Below are positions 36,239 through 44,075 of a DNA stretch of 64,000 nt, piece after piece; the stretch's first letter is position 1; each line of letters starts with the position of its first letter. The notes beneath the pieces were generated by a model. The model was not told the origin of the DNA, did not search any database, and saw only the letters and a program-made list of their open reading frames with translations. The position numbers and the translations under genes were made by a program. Source of the stretch: Romboutsia faecis (lineage in GTDB: Bacteria > Bacillota > Clostridia > Peptostreptococcales > Peptostreptococcaceae); the NCBI RefSeq assembly GCF_014323405.1, contig NZ_JACRWE010000001.1, positions 434,001 through 498,000 on the forward strand, given 5' to 3'.

Positions 36239-37321
36239 TTATATATTAGTTACTAACTCTTTATATATATGAGCTTTTTCTTCATTTTTAAGCACCCTAA
36301 GAACTCCAAATGTAAGTGCTTCTAATTCATTTTCTCCAGGTATTATTTCTACTCTTCCTATGAAATTTACTCTTTTATTTATCATATTTGTAATAACTTT
36401 AGAATAAGCAACTCCTCCTGTAAGGATTATGGCGTCTACATTACCATTAACTACAGTTGATAATTCCCCAATACCTTTTGATATCTGATATGCCAATGCT
36501 TCATATACTAATTTAGCATCTAAATTTCCACTTTCAATCATTTTTTCTACTTCTCTAGTATCTGTTGTATTTAAATAAGAATAAACTCCGCCCTTACCTC
36601 TTATTATGTTATTTATATCTTTTTGAGAATATTTCCCGGAAAAACATTCTCTAATAACCTTTTTTAAAGGCAAACGTCCAGTTCTGTTAGATGAAAAAGG
36701 TCCTTCATCATCCGCAACGATATCTACAATTCTACCTTTTTCATGTAGTTGAATAGTTATTCCACCACCTAAATGAGCAACTATTAAATTTAAATCTTTA
36801 TATTCTTTATTTATACTATTTGAGTATTTTATGGCTGTAGCCCTACAATTTAACGTATGTCCTACACAAACTCTATCCATTCCTTTTAATCCTGAAATTC
36901 TAGATATATCTGTAAATTCATCTACCGATACAGAATCATATATATATGATTCTATATTTACTAACTTACCTATTTCATATGCTATAATTGCTGCTAAATT
37001 AGATACGTGTTCTATCACTGGTCTATTTTTTAATCTGTCTATCATATCTTCATTAATTAAGTATGCACCTGATTTCACAGGTGGTAGTAATCCCCCTCTT
37101 GCTACTATGGCATTTATAGAGTTTATATCAATATTATTATCTTGGAGTTCTTTTAAGATTAGACTTTTTCTCATTCCATACTGTTCATTTATTTCTTTAT
37201 ATTTATTAATTTCTTCAGTTTTATGAGTTATTGATTTAATAAAAACAGGAGTTTCATTATCATATATAGATATCTTAGTAGATGTTGATCCTGGATTTAT
37301 AGCTAATATTCTATAATGCAT
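36239..37321 (-). CDS. buk: Butyrate kinase-type acyl kinase
   Basis: A 360-residue ASKHA-fold acid kinase. The N-terminal ILAINPGSTSTKI, ARGGLLPPV near residue 85, DRVCVGHTLNCRA, IVAHLGGGI, the DDEGPFSSNRTG loop and the late ILTGGVAYS fit butyrate kinase. It normally makes ATP and butyrate from butyryl phosphate; related enzymes accept branched acyl phosphates. The gene overlaps iorB by 11 bases, so in this operon it may act on acyl or aryl-acyl phosphates formed from 2-oxoacids. Start is ATG at 37321, seven bases after AAGGAG; earlier ATGs lie on or before that site. Confidence 0.92.
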   Translation of the reverse strand: MHYRILAINPGSTSTKISIYDNETPVFIKSITHKTEEINKYKEINEQYGMRKSLILKELQDNNIDINSINAIVARGGLLPPVKSGAYLINEDMIDRLKNRPVIEHVSNLAAIIAYEIGKLVNIESYIYDSVSVDEFTDISRISGLKGMDRVCVGHTLNCRATAIKYSNSINKEYKDLNLIVAHLGGGITIQLHEKGRIVDIVADDEGPFSSNRTGRLPLKKVIRECFSGKYSQKDINNIIRGKGGVYSYLNTTDTREVEKMIESGNLDAKLVYEALAYQISKGIGELSTVVNGNVDAIILTGGVAYSKVITNMINKRVNFIGRVEIIPGENELEALTFGVLRVLKNEEKAHIYKELVTNI

Positions 37322-37910
37322 ATACATCTCCTTCTCTTTTCTCAATTAATTTTATTCCCTCGTTAAAGGCATTTATATTTACATCAATAAACTTTTCTTT
37401 TACATTACTTCTTATAATTTCCTCCCAGTCTATATATTCTAAGTTCATCATTTTTACTACAGTTCCTAATAATATTACATTCATAACCTTCATATTTCCT
37501 ATTTCATTTGCTTTGTCAAACGCATTTATAACTGTAGCACTTAGACGTTTTAATTCTTCATCTATTTCTTTTTCGGGATATATACCTTTTCCTATTAATA
37601 CAGGAAGAGGCTCAATTTTATAATTATTTACTATCAAATGACCTTCTGGATTTAAGAATTTCAACCATCTGATAGCTTCCATTTTTTCAAAAGAAATTAA
37701 TAAATCTGCTTCGCCTTCTTCTATAACAGGGGAATATACATATTCACCGTATCTAACATGTGTAGAAACAGATCCACCTCTTTGGCTCATTCCATGTATT
37801 TCACTCATTTTTACATCATAACCAGCTTTTACAAGTCCTGTCGTAAGCAATTTGCTTACAAGTATAGTCCCCTGTCCTCCGACTCCAACTAAAAGAACAT
37901 TCTTTGTCAT
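37311..37910 (-). CDS. iorB: Indolepyruvate ferredoxin oxidoreductase, beta subunit
   Basis: A 199-residue gamma-type oxidoreductase subunit. NVLLVGVGGQGTILVSKLL at the N-terminus and SEIHGMSQRGGSVSTHVRYG near residue 40 are signatures of IorB. Together with IorA it oxidises aromatic 2-oxoacids (indolepyruvate, phenylpyruvate) with CoA and ferredoxin to give arylacetyl-CoA and CO2. Start is directly after the iorA stop; the end overlaps buk. Confidence 0.95.
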   Translation of the reverse strand: MTKNVLLVGVGGQGTILVSKLLTTGLVKAGYDVKMSEIHGMSQRGGSVSTHVRYGEYVYSPVIEEGEADLLISFEKMEAIRWLKFLNPEGHLIVNNYKIEPLPVLIGKGIYPEKEIDEELKRLSATVINAFDKANEIGNMKVMNVILLGTVVKMMNLEYIDWEEIIRSNVKEKFIDVNINAFNEGIKLIEKREGDVYAL

Positions 37911-39698
37911 CTATATCTCCTCCTTAATTATGGCTTTTTTAGGACATACTTGCGAACACACTTCACAACCTACACATTGATTTTTGTCTATAAATGCTAC
38001 CTTTTTCTCATTATTAAAAGATATTGCTGGGCAGCCTACTTTTGTACATAATTTACAACCTATACAGTTATCACTATTTACCTTAACCTTATTCACAAAG
38101 GGTTTATCAAATTCTTCAATATCATTTGGGGATAATTTCTTTAAAACACATGGCCATCTAGTAATTATTACAGAAGGCCCATCTTCATTACTTAAAGCCC
38201 AATCTAACGCTTCATTTACTTCTTTTAAATTATTGGGATTTATAAGCCTTATGTTCTCTACTCCACAAGCCTTTACTAATGTAGGTATGTCAATTTCTTT
38301 AGTCTCATCACCTTGCAAAGTATATCCTGTACCAGGGTTTTCTTGATGTCCTGTCATACCTGTTATTCTATTGTCTAAAATCACCGTTATAGAATTACCT
38401 TTGTTATATACAGTATTTAAAAGACTTGTTATGCCACTATGAAAAAACGTTGAATCTCCTATTACGTTTATCAATCTACTTTCATTATTATCTTTCATAT
38501 TAAAAACGGTTTGTGCTCCATGACCTGCGCTTACACTTGCTCCCATACAAATTATGAAATCCATTGCATTATAAGGGCTCGCAAAACCAAGAGAATAACA
38601 TCCTATATCCCCCGATATTACTATATTCTTCCTTTTTCCAACTTCATAAAAAAATCCTCTATGAGGACATCCTGCACATAGACCAGGAGGTCTAGAAGTT
38701 ACTAAATTCTCATTAAACTTTATTGTTTCTTTATTTTCATTTAAAATATGCTTTCTTATTATATTTGGAGTCATTTCACCATAGGTTGGAAGTACATCTT
38801 TTCCGATGCACTCTATTTGATTAGCTTTTAGTTGTTCTTCTATTATAGAATCATTTTCTTCAATTACATAAATCGTTTCTACCTCACTTGCAAATTCTTT
38901 TATCTTTTCTATAGCTATAGGATTAGTAAAACCTAATTTCATATAAGATGCTTTATCTTTAAATACTTCTTTAGCAAAATTAAAACACATTCCCGATGCT
39001 ACTATTCCTATTTTAGCATCATTTATTTCATAGAAGTTTAAGTCTGTAGTATTTGTAAATTCGCTTAATTTCTTCATCCTATTTTCAATTTCTACTCTTC
39101 TAATTCTTCCAAACGCTGGAACAGTAACATTCTTAGGTATATTTCTTATATATTCTTTTATTTCAGATTCTTCTCTATCAAAACATTCTACAATCCCTTT
39201 TGAGTGACATACCCTTGTTGTTACTCTAACTAGTACAGGTGTATCAAATGTTTCACTTATTTCAAATGCAACCTTAATCATATCCTTAGCTTCTTGACTT
39301 GTTGATGGCTCTAATAATGGTATTTTTGCAAACCTAGCATAATTCCTATTATCTTGTTCATTTTGTGATGAATGCATTCCTGGTTCATCAGCTGTAATTA
39401 TTACAGTTCCTCCATTTACTCCTGTATAAGAATAAGTAAACAATGGATCTGCTGCTACATTTAATCCAACATGTTTCATAGCAGCTATTGATCTTGCTCC
39501 GGCCATTGATGCCCCTATTACAGACTCAAGAGCTACTTTTTCATTTACTGCCCATTGGGCTACTATCTCTCCTTTATATTGAGCTATATTTTCTAATATT
39601 TCTGTGCTTGGAGTTCCCGGATAAGCAGATGCAAATTTTACCCCTGCCTCATATGCACCTCTAGCTATAGCCTCGTTGCCTGTCATTAATTGCTTCAT
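37911..39698 (-). CDS. iorA: Indolepyruvate ferredoxin oxidoreductase, alpha subunit
   Basis: A 595-residue subunit. It joins a pyrimidine-binding domain, a thiamine-diphosphate domain (PGLCAGCPHRGFFYEV, GDIGCYSLG) and two C-terminal [4Fe-4S] motifs: CIGCKLCTKVGCPA and CVGCEVCSQVCP. The first motif has the spacing CxxCxxCxxxxC seen in IorA. The enzyme links oxidative breakdown of aromatic amino acids to reduced ferredoxin. GGGGGA precedes ATG, and it opens the iorA-iorB-buk operon. The 370-bp upstream region carries two dyads that may be operators. Confidence 0.96.
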   Translation of the reverse strand: MKQLMTGNEAIARGAYEAGVKFASAYPGTPSTEILENIAQYKGEIVAQWAVNEKVALESVIGASMAGARSIAAMKHVGLNVAADPLFTYSYTGVNGGTVIITADEPGMHSSQNEQDNRNYARFAKIPLLEPSTSQEAKDMIKVAFEISETFDTPVLVRVTTRVCHSKGIVECFDREESEIKEYIRNIPKNVTVPAFGRIRRVEIENRMKKLSEFTNTTDLNFYEINDAKIGIVASGMCFNFAKEVFKDKASYMKLGFTNPIAIEKIKEFASEVETIYVIEENDSIIEEQLKANQIECIGKDVLPTYGEMTPNIIRKHILNENKETIKFNENLVTSRPPGLCAGCPHRGFFYEVGKRKNIVISGDIGCYSLGFASPYNAMDFIICMGASVSAGHGAQTVFNMKDNNESRLINVIGDSTFFHSGITSLLNTVYNKGNSITVILDNRITGMTGHQENPGTGYTLQGDETKEIDIPTLVKACGVENIRLINPNNLKEVNEALDWALSNEDGPSVIITRWPCVLKKLSPNDIEEFDKPFVNKVKVNSDNCIGCKLCTKVGCPAISFNNEKKVAFIDKNQCVGCEVCSQVCPKKAIIKEEI

Positions 39699-40007
39699 CT
39701 TATTAATTCCCCCTTAGAAAATTACTATTATTGAAACATTCTTATGACTAATCCTTAAAGTATAAATACTTTTTCTTAATACTCTTGCATATATATGATT
39801 TTAGATATAAAAAATGATATATATATTTAGTTATATTTATAGTACATAAACCCTTTACTGTTTTTATTTTATTTATACTTATATATATGATTTTTTACAT
39901 ATAAAAATTCTATTTACTCATACAATCATCATATTGATATTATTATCAACTATAATTATATGTCTATAAAATATAAAAATAATTCACTATATTTTATTGG
40001 AATAAAA
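39699..40007. other. Intergenic region upstream of iorA with two dyads
   Basis: No gene is seen. AAAGTAT-AA-ATACTTT at 39757-39772 lies about 60 bases upstream of the iorA start, near the expected promoter. TTGATA-TTAT-TATCAA at 39934-39949 lies further upstream. Either could be an operator; no known consensus fits well. Confidence 0.35.
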
Positions 40008-40059
40008 ATATCCTAAAAAAGTATGAATTAATATAGCTAATCATACTTTTCTAGGATAT
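40008..40059 (-). terminator. Intrinsic terminator of the 40070 gene
   Basis: A long stem with one internal mismatch: ATATCCTA (40008-40015) with TAGGATAT (40052-40059), and AAAAGTATGA (40017-40026) with TCATACTTTT (40041-40050). On the minus strand it is followed by TTTTTATT. Confidence 0.85.
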
Positions 40060-40069
40060 ATAACTAATC

Positions 40070-40489
40070 TTATACTATACAATTTTCTATCTGTACTATA
40101 TAATCTCCACAACTCTTACAAATTATAATACTTACAATGTAACTATCATCAACTTTTTTTGCCTTTGATAATTTATTAAAAGATAAACCTTCATACTCTT
40201 TACTTATATCACTAATTATATATTCCTGATTTTTGCTAAATATATAGAAATGATATTCTAAAAAAGGAAAGAACTTTGCTTTTTCTTTTACGCCTGCTAA
40301 ACATTCAGGACAAGCTTCTTGATAGTATTCTAAATCAAAATCAATATCATAACTGCTATTTAGAAGATTTATTATATCAGATAAATTAATACCTTTAACT
40401 GGTTTCTCTTCATCATTTATTAAACCACTGCAATTATACTTATTTAGTAAATACTCTTTTTCATCATAATTAAATTTATATTCGCTCAT
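40070..40489 (-). CDS. Conserved clostridial protein with two CxxC pairs, function unknown
   Basis: A 139-residue acidic cytoplasmic protein. Cysteine pairs CPEC (near residue 60) and CKSC (near 124) could together hold one zinc ion. The body includes FPFLEYHFYIFSKN and SDISKEYEGLSF. I recall a clostridial family of this length and layout (DUF3785), but cannot confirm it. GAGGTG lies before the ATG. It is 11 bp downstream of the glycosyltransferase gene, in the same direction, so the two may be co-transcribed. Confidence 0.65.
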   Translation of the reverse strand: MSEYKFNYDEKEYLLNKYNCSGLINDEEKPVKGINLSDIINLLNSSYDIDFDLEYYQEACPECLAGVKEKAKFFPFLEYHFYIFSKNQEYIISDISKEYEGLSFNKLSKAKKVDDSYIVSIIICKSCGDYIVQIENCIV

Positions 40490-40500
40490 GTTACACCTCT

Positions 40501-41385
40501 TTATTCTATTTCTGATTTAAAAGGTACTTTATCATAAAGTGCCTCTTTATACTCTTCTTCTGTAATATAACCTAGTTGATGCATTTTGTACAATATAGTT
40601 TCCTGTCTTTTTTTAGCTTCACTATGATCTGAATATTTAGCTGGATTATTAGTTATTCCTACAAGCATTGCGCTCTGAGCTAAAGTTAAATCACTTACAT
40701 CCTTCCCGAAATATGTTCTAGAAGCTTTTGCTACACCATAAGATGATTTACCAAAGTATACATTATTTAGATATACACCTAAAATTTCATCTTTAGACAT
40801 TATTTTATCTATCTGAATTGCATTATACATATCTCTTATTTTTCTTTTTATATTTTTATCATCATTAGTTAATAAATTCTTTGAAATTTGCATTTCTATA
40901 GTACTTCCACCTTGGGTAGTATCTGAGAATATATTATGGACAACTGATCTAACAAGTGATTTATAGTCAACTCCATTATGCTTATAGAATCTTTGATCTT
41001 CTATAGCTATTAAAGCATTTTTTAAATCATTAGGAATCTTGTCTGTACTAACCACCTGACTACTTATATAATTATCTTCTACAAGCTGTCTAGTTACTCT
41101 TGGAGCCCCTCTTAAGGCTGATATAGTCACAACAGATCCTATCGCCGAACAAATTACTAAAGCAACAAGTAAAATTAATGACATAGTTCTTATAAGTCTA
41201 TTTTTTCTAATTTTATCATTTCTTCTTGATCTATGACCTCTTTTTTTAATCTCTTCACTTTTTATACTATTAATATTTTTCTTTCTTTCAATACTATTAT
41301 CACTCGATATAGGCCTTGATACAGAATCTTTTGAACTTACTTTTCTTCGTCTTATTTTATTTGTATTTTCATTATAATAGTTCAT
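40501..41385 (-). CDS. Monofunctional peptidoglycan glycosyltransferase (GT51)
   Basis: A 294-residue membrane protein that polymerises lipid II into glycan strands. A basic N-terminal tail is followed by one membrane helix (about residues 68-90). Family motifs are ALIAIEDQRFYKHNGVD (catalytic Glu), QGGSTIEMQISKNL, RKIRDMYNAIQID and LNNVYFGKSSYGVAKASRTYFG. No transpeptidase domain follows, so it is the stand-alone type. The ATG at 41385 is chosen for AAGGAGG seven bases upstream; a longer in-frame start has no such site. Confidence 0.92.
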   Translation of the reverse strand: MNYYNENTNKIRRRKVSSKDSVSRPISSDNSIERKKNINSIKSEEIKKRGHRSRRNDKIRKNRLIRTMSLILLVALVICSAIGSVVTISALRGAPRVTRQLVEDNYISSQVVSTDKIPNDLKNALIAIEDQRFYKHNGVDYKSLVRSVVHNIFSDTTQGGSTIEMQISKNLLTNDDKNIKRKIRDMYNAIQIDKIMSKDEILGVYLNNVYFGKSSYGVAKASRTYFGKDVSDLTLAQSAMLVGITNNPAKYSDHSEAKKRQETILYKMHQLGYITEEEYKEALYDKVPFKSEIE

Positions 41386-41586
41386 TTTTCCCTCCTTATT
41401 TCTAAATTTATTATACATCCCTTATAATAATAAATCAAAGAACAAAATTGTAAGATTCATTATACTAATTTTATGTAATAATTTGAAAAATAAGCTAAGT
41501 TTTATTTATAATTTAAAAATTTAATGTGATATTTGCAAGATTTTGGTGTATAATGTATAAGAAGTTTATATAAGGAGGTAACCGCT

Positions 41587-41757
41587 ATGGCATATCAAAT
41601 AAATGATGCTTGTATAAGCTGTGGTGCTTGTGAAGCTGAATGTCCTATGAGCTGTATATCAGCTGGAGATGATAAATACGTTATAGATGCTGACGTATGT
41701 ATAGAATGTGGTGCTTGTAACAGTGTTTGTCCTGTAGACGCTCCACAACCAGAATAA
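41587..41757 (+). CDS. 2[4Fe-4S] ferredoxin
   Basis: A 56-residue ferredoxin, easily missed because of its size. Two cluster motifs are visible: CISCGACEAECPMSC and CIECGACNSVCP, in the standard clostridial-type order. It carries low-potential electrons between enzymes such as the IorAB and pyruvate oxidoreductases and reductases or hydrogenases. AGGAGGT lies at 41573-41579, and a -10-like TATAAT at 41549-41554. The gene ends directly before a strong hairpin shared with the convergent gene. Confidence 0.96.
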   Translation: MAYQINDACISCGACEAECPMSCISAGDDKYVIDADVCIECGACNSVCPVDAPQPE

Positions 41758-41759
41758 TA

Positions 41760-41807
41760 AAAAAACTGTTCCTTTGATTGATTCATATCAATTAGGAACA
41801 GTTTTTT
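41760..41807. terminator. Bidirectional intrinsic terminator
   Basis: AAAAAACTGTTCC (41760-41772) pairs with GGAACAGTTTTTT (41795-41807), between the ferredoxin and the convergent secreted protein. Confidence 0.93.
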
Positions 41808-42267
41808 ATTTATATTCTTGAATTATATCTTCTGATGTAACCAAGTTTATTTTTATACTTTCATCATTATTATATAAAGCTACACCTATTTTAATATATA
41901 TATTTTCTCCACTATTTAAGGTTCCTATAAAACCATTAATATTATCATTTGAAGTATTTACAAAATACTTTGTTGATTTATCTCCTTGATATGGATAGAT
42001 ATCTATATTTGCTAACTCAATATAATTTTTACCTTTATTTTCTACCCTCATAGTTAATATAGCATAGTAGCTATATTTTTCTCCTATATCTATAGAATCT
42101 ACAAACTTATTTATATCTACTAACCTAACATCTATGTCTTTATTATTTATATTATTAATAATAACATCTTTTTCACTATTATGAGATTCATTCATAGAAG
42201 TAGAAATATTTGAAATGCTAATTATAGATAAAATAATTAATAAACTAATAAAAACTTTTTTATACAT
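41806..42267 (-). CDS. Secreted protein with immunoglobulin-like (DUF4352-type) domain
   Basis: A 153-residue protein with an N-terminal export or anchor helix (residues about 4-22) and a beta-rich domain. The pattern ILTMRVENKGKNYIELANIDIYP, then a NSGENIYIKIGVAL stretch, is that of Telokin-like DUF4352 domains, common in surface lipoproteins and secreted proteins. No lipobox cysteine is seen. The function is unknown. AGGAGG lies before the ATG. Confidence 0.65.
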   Translation of the reverse strand: MYKKVFISLLIILSIISISNISTSMNESHNSEKDVIINNINNKDIDVRLVDINKFVDSIDIGEKYSYYAILTMRVENKGKNYIELANIDIYPYQGDKSTKYFVNTSNDNINGFIGTLNSGENIYIKIGVALYNNDESIKINLVTSEDIIQEYK

Positions 42268-42405
42268 AAATTCCTCCTAAATCATTTTTATTAGTTTATC
42301 CATATTGTAATTTTTTATTTAGTTTTATAAAATTTTTCCAATTTAGTTATTAAATTAATACCTTTATAATAACTAAATATTAATAACTAAAAAAAATTAA
42401 TTTTT

Positions 42406-42435
42406 TTCGACATTTCTATTGCATTATTTGTCGAA
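42406..42435. promoter_or_regulatory. Inverted repeat TTCGACA-16-TGTCGAA
   Basis: TTCGACA at 42406-42412 and TGTCGAA at 42429-42435 form a perfect 7-bp dyad spaced 16 bases, about 140 bases upstream of the 42267 start. It could be an operator. No known regulator is assigned. Confidence 0.3.
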
Positions 42436-42533
42436 TTTTGTTATTATTAATTCAAGGTTATTCCCCTAATAACCGATTATTTTACTCCCCAAATAAAATA
42501 TATTCCCTAATAAACCCCTTTTTATAATATATT

Positions 42534-43586
42534 TTACCCCTTTATAACCCTACTTGATCGGATTAGAGTAGGGTTATTTTTTTCTGTATTAATAATTTTT
42601 CTTATTAATCTATAACCTTGAGCTTTCGAATCCAAAGACCTTATTTCGTTATATTCCGTATTTATATTATGCCTAATATTCCAATAACCTAATTCTTTGT
42701 AAAGTAATATATTTTTTTCATTAGATGACCATGAATATTCTTCTTTATTTATCTTTGTATAGTACCAGTCTAAATTTTCATTAACAGATGATAAATCATT
42801 CATTATTTCCAGCACATTATTATATCTTTCATTTTGGTTTACCTTTAAGCACTTTTCTATAATTTGTATCATAGTTTTAGGAATATGTGGTAAATATTTT
42901 TTTCTTACTGGAAATTTACCATTTGCACTAGCAATCTTCAAACTATTTAAGTCTTTATATCTTTTTACTTGATTATTATATTCTTCATTACCATTACACA
43001 TTCTATATAAAGTTGTTCCTATTTGGTAAACATCAATTCTTTTGTTTACAGTAGAATTCAAACATTGCTCTGGTGCTATATGCTTATAATAAACGTTTTT
43101 AAGTTTTGCATTTCCATCTTCATCTAAATAAAGTGCTGAACCAAAATCTGTTAATACAGCCCTATTATCATCATCTATAAGTATATTATTAGGCTTTATA
43201 TCACAATGCACCATGTTATTATTATGAATATAATAAACGGCTTGTAAAAAGTCTAAAGAATATCTTATTATCTCTCTTAAAGTTAAATTTCTATATTGCA
43301 ATAAGTTATAAAGTGATCCATTTTCAAAATAAGGCATAACTATATAAATATATTCATCATCGTAAGATGCATGTTTTATTGGAATTATATTAGGATGCTC
43401 TAGCATACATATTTTTTTAGACTCATCGAAGTATCTATCGTACTCCTTTAAATTTTTTTTATCTATCTGCTTTAATATAAATTTAGAACCTAATTGAGTA
43501 TCTTCAACTATATATAATGCAGAATTTACGCCTTCCGAATTTATTTTTTCTAATATTTTCAGATTAATTTTTGTACTTATTTGCAT
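42534..43586 (-). CDS. Hanks-type Ser/Thr protein kinase, soluble
   Basis: A 350-residue kinase. Residues about 5-270 form the catalytic domain: the ATP lysine in SKFILKQID, the regulatory glutamate in ESKKICMLEHPNI, the catalytic loop HCDIKPNNIL, DFGSA, and APEQC. All key catalytic residues are present; the glycine loop is degenerate. The C-terminal 80 residues are a basic extension with no recognised domain, and unlike PrkC there is no membrane helix or PASTA domain. The start overlaps the upstream partner gene by 10 bases. ATG at 43586 has GGGGT eight bases ahead. It lies next to the csp germination genes. Confidence 0.92.
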   Translation of the reverse strand: MQISTKINLKILEKINSEGVNSALYIVEDTQLGSKFILKQIDKKNLKEYDRYFDESKKICMLEHPNIIPIKHASYDDEYIYIVMPYFENGSLYNLLQYRNLTLREIIRYSLDFLQAVYYIHNNNMVHCDIKPNNILIDDDNRAVLTDFGSALYLDEDGNAKLKNVYYKHIAPEQCLNSTVNKRIDVYQIGTTLYRMCNGNEEYNNQVKRYKDLNSLKIASANGKFPVRKKYLPHIPKTMIQIIEKCLKVNQNERYNNVLEIMNDLSSVNENLDWYYTKINKEEYSWSSNEKNILLYKELGYWNIRHNINTEYNEIRSLDSKAQGYRLIRKIINTEKNNPTLIRSSRVIKG

Positions 43587-43876
43587 AACTCTACCCCACA
43601 ACTTGAAAATAATTCTTCTATTATACCTTCCACTTTCACTGCTTCAATTATTTCTACACCTATATCATCTTCTATATTCATATATGCTTTTCTTACACCA
43701 TATTCTTTAACCAGTACACTAATCATTTTTCTTATATAACTTAATCTTTCTCCTATACTGAAAGATTTAGGTATAACAATTTCATCCTTTAATATATATT
43801 TAGTTTTTTGATTTATTATTTTATATATTCCAAATTCTATTTTATTAATAAAAATATTTATATTCATTAATCCCAT
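43577..43876 (-). CDS. Small protein encoded with the Ser/Thr kinase, function unknown
   Basis: A 99-residue soluble protein starting MGLMNINIFINKIEFGIYK, with VIPKSFSIGERLSYIRKMISVLVKEYG and a terminal IIEAVKVEGIIEELFSSCGVE. The alternating beta/helix order vaguely recalls RNase H-fold proteins, but catalytic acids are not clearly placed. The stop overlaps the kinase start, so the two are translationally coupled and the product may be a substrate or regulator of the kinase. GGGGGA precedes the ATG. Confidence 0.7.
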   Translation of the reverse strand: MGLMNINIFINKIEFGIYKIINQKTKYILKDEIVIPKSFSIGERLSYIRKMISVLVKEYGVRKAYMNIEDDIGVEIIEAVKVEGIIEELFSSCGVELCK

Positions 43877-43976
43877 AAAAATTCCCCCTAGGAAAGATTA
43901 GTTTATTGTTATATAATATGAATTCTTACTTGAGGAAAATGACAAAAATCAAAAAAACATATTCTAATAATAATAA

Positions 43977-44015
43977 AAGAAATGATTAACTCTGATAGAG
44001 TTTACCATTTCTTTC
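43977..44015 (-). terminator. Terminator after cspC
   Basis: AAAGAAATG (43977-43985) pairs with CATTTCTTT (44007-44015) and an inner partly mismatched stem around ACTC/GAGT; a T-rich tract follows on the minus strand. It should separate the csp operon from the kinase pair. Confidence 0.75.
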
Positions 44016-44075
44016 TAAATATAATATTTAAGCTTCTCTATAAATAAATATTTCTAAAGTTTATCTTATATTAAT

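Noticed and set aside
39934..39949. Rex operator upstream of iorA
   Set aside because: The dyad is 16 bp with TTGATA arms, while Rex sites are 18 bp with TTGTTAA arms.
41595..41786. Minus-strand frame over the ferredoxin
   Set aside because: The plus-strand frame has two complete [4Fe-4S] motifs and AGGAGGT; the minus frame has neither signal.
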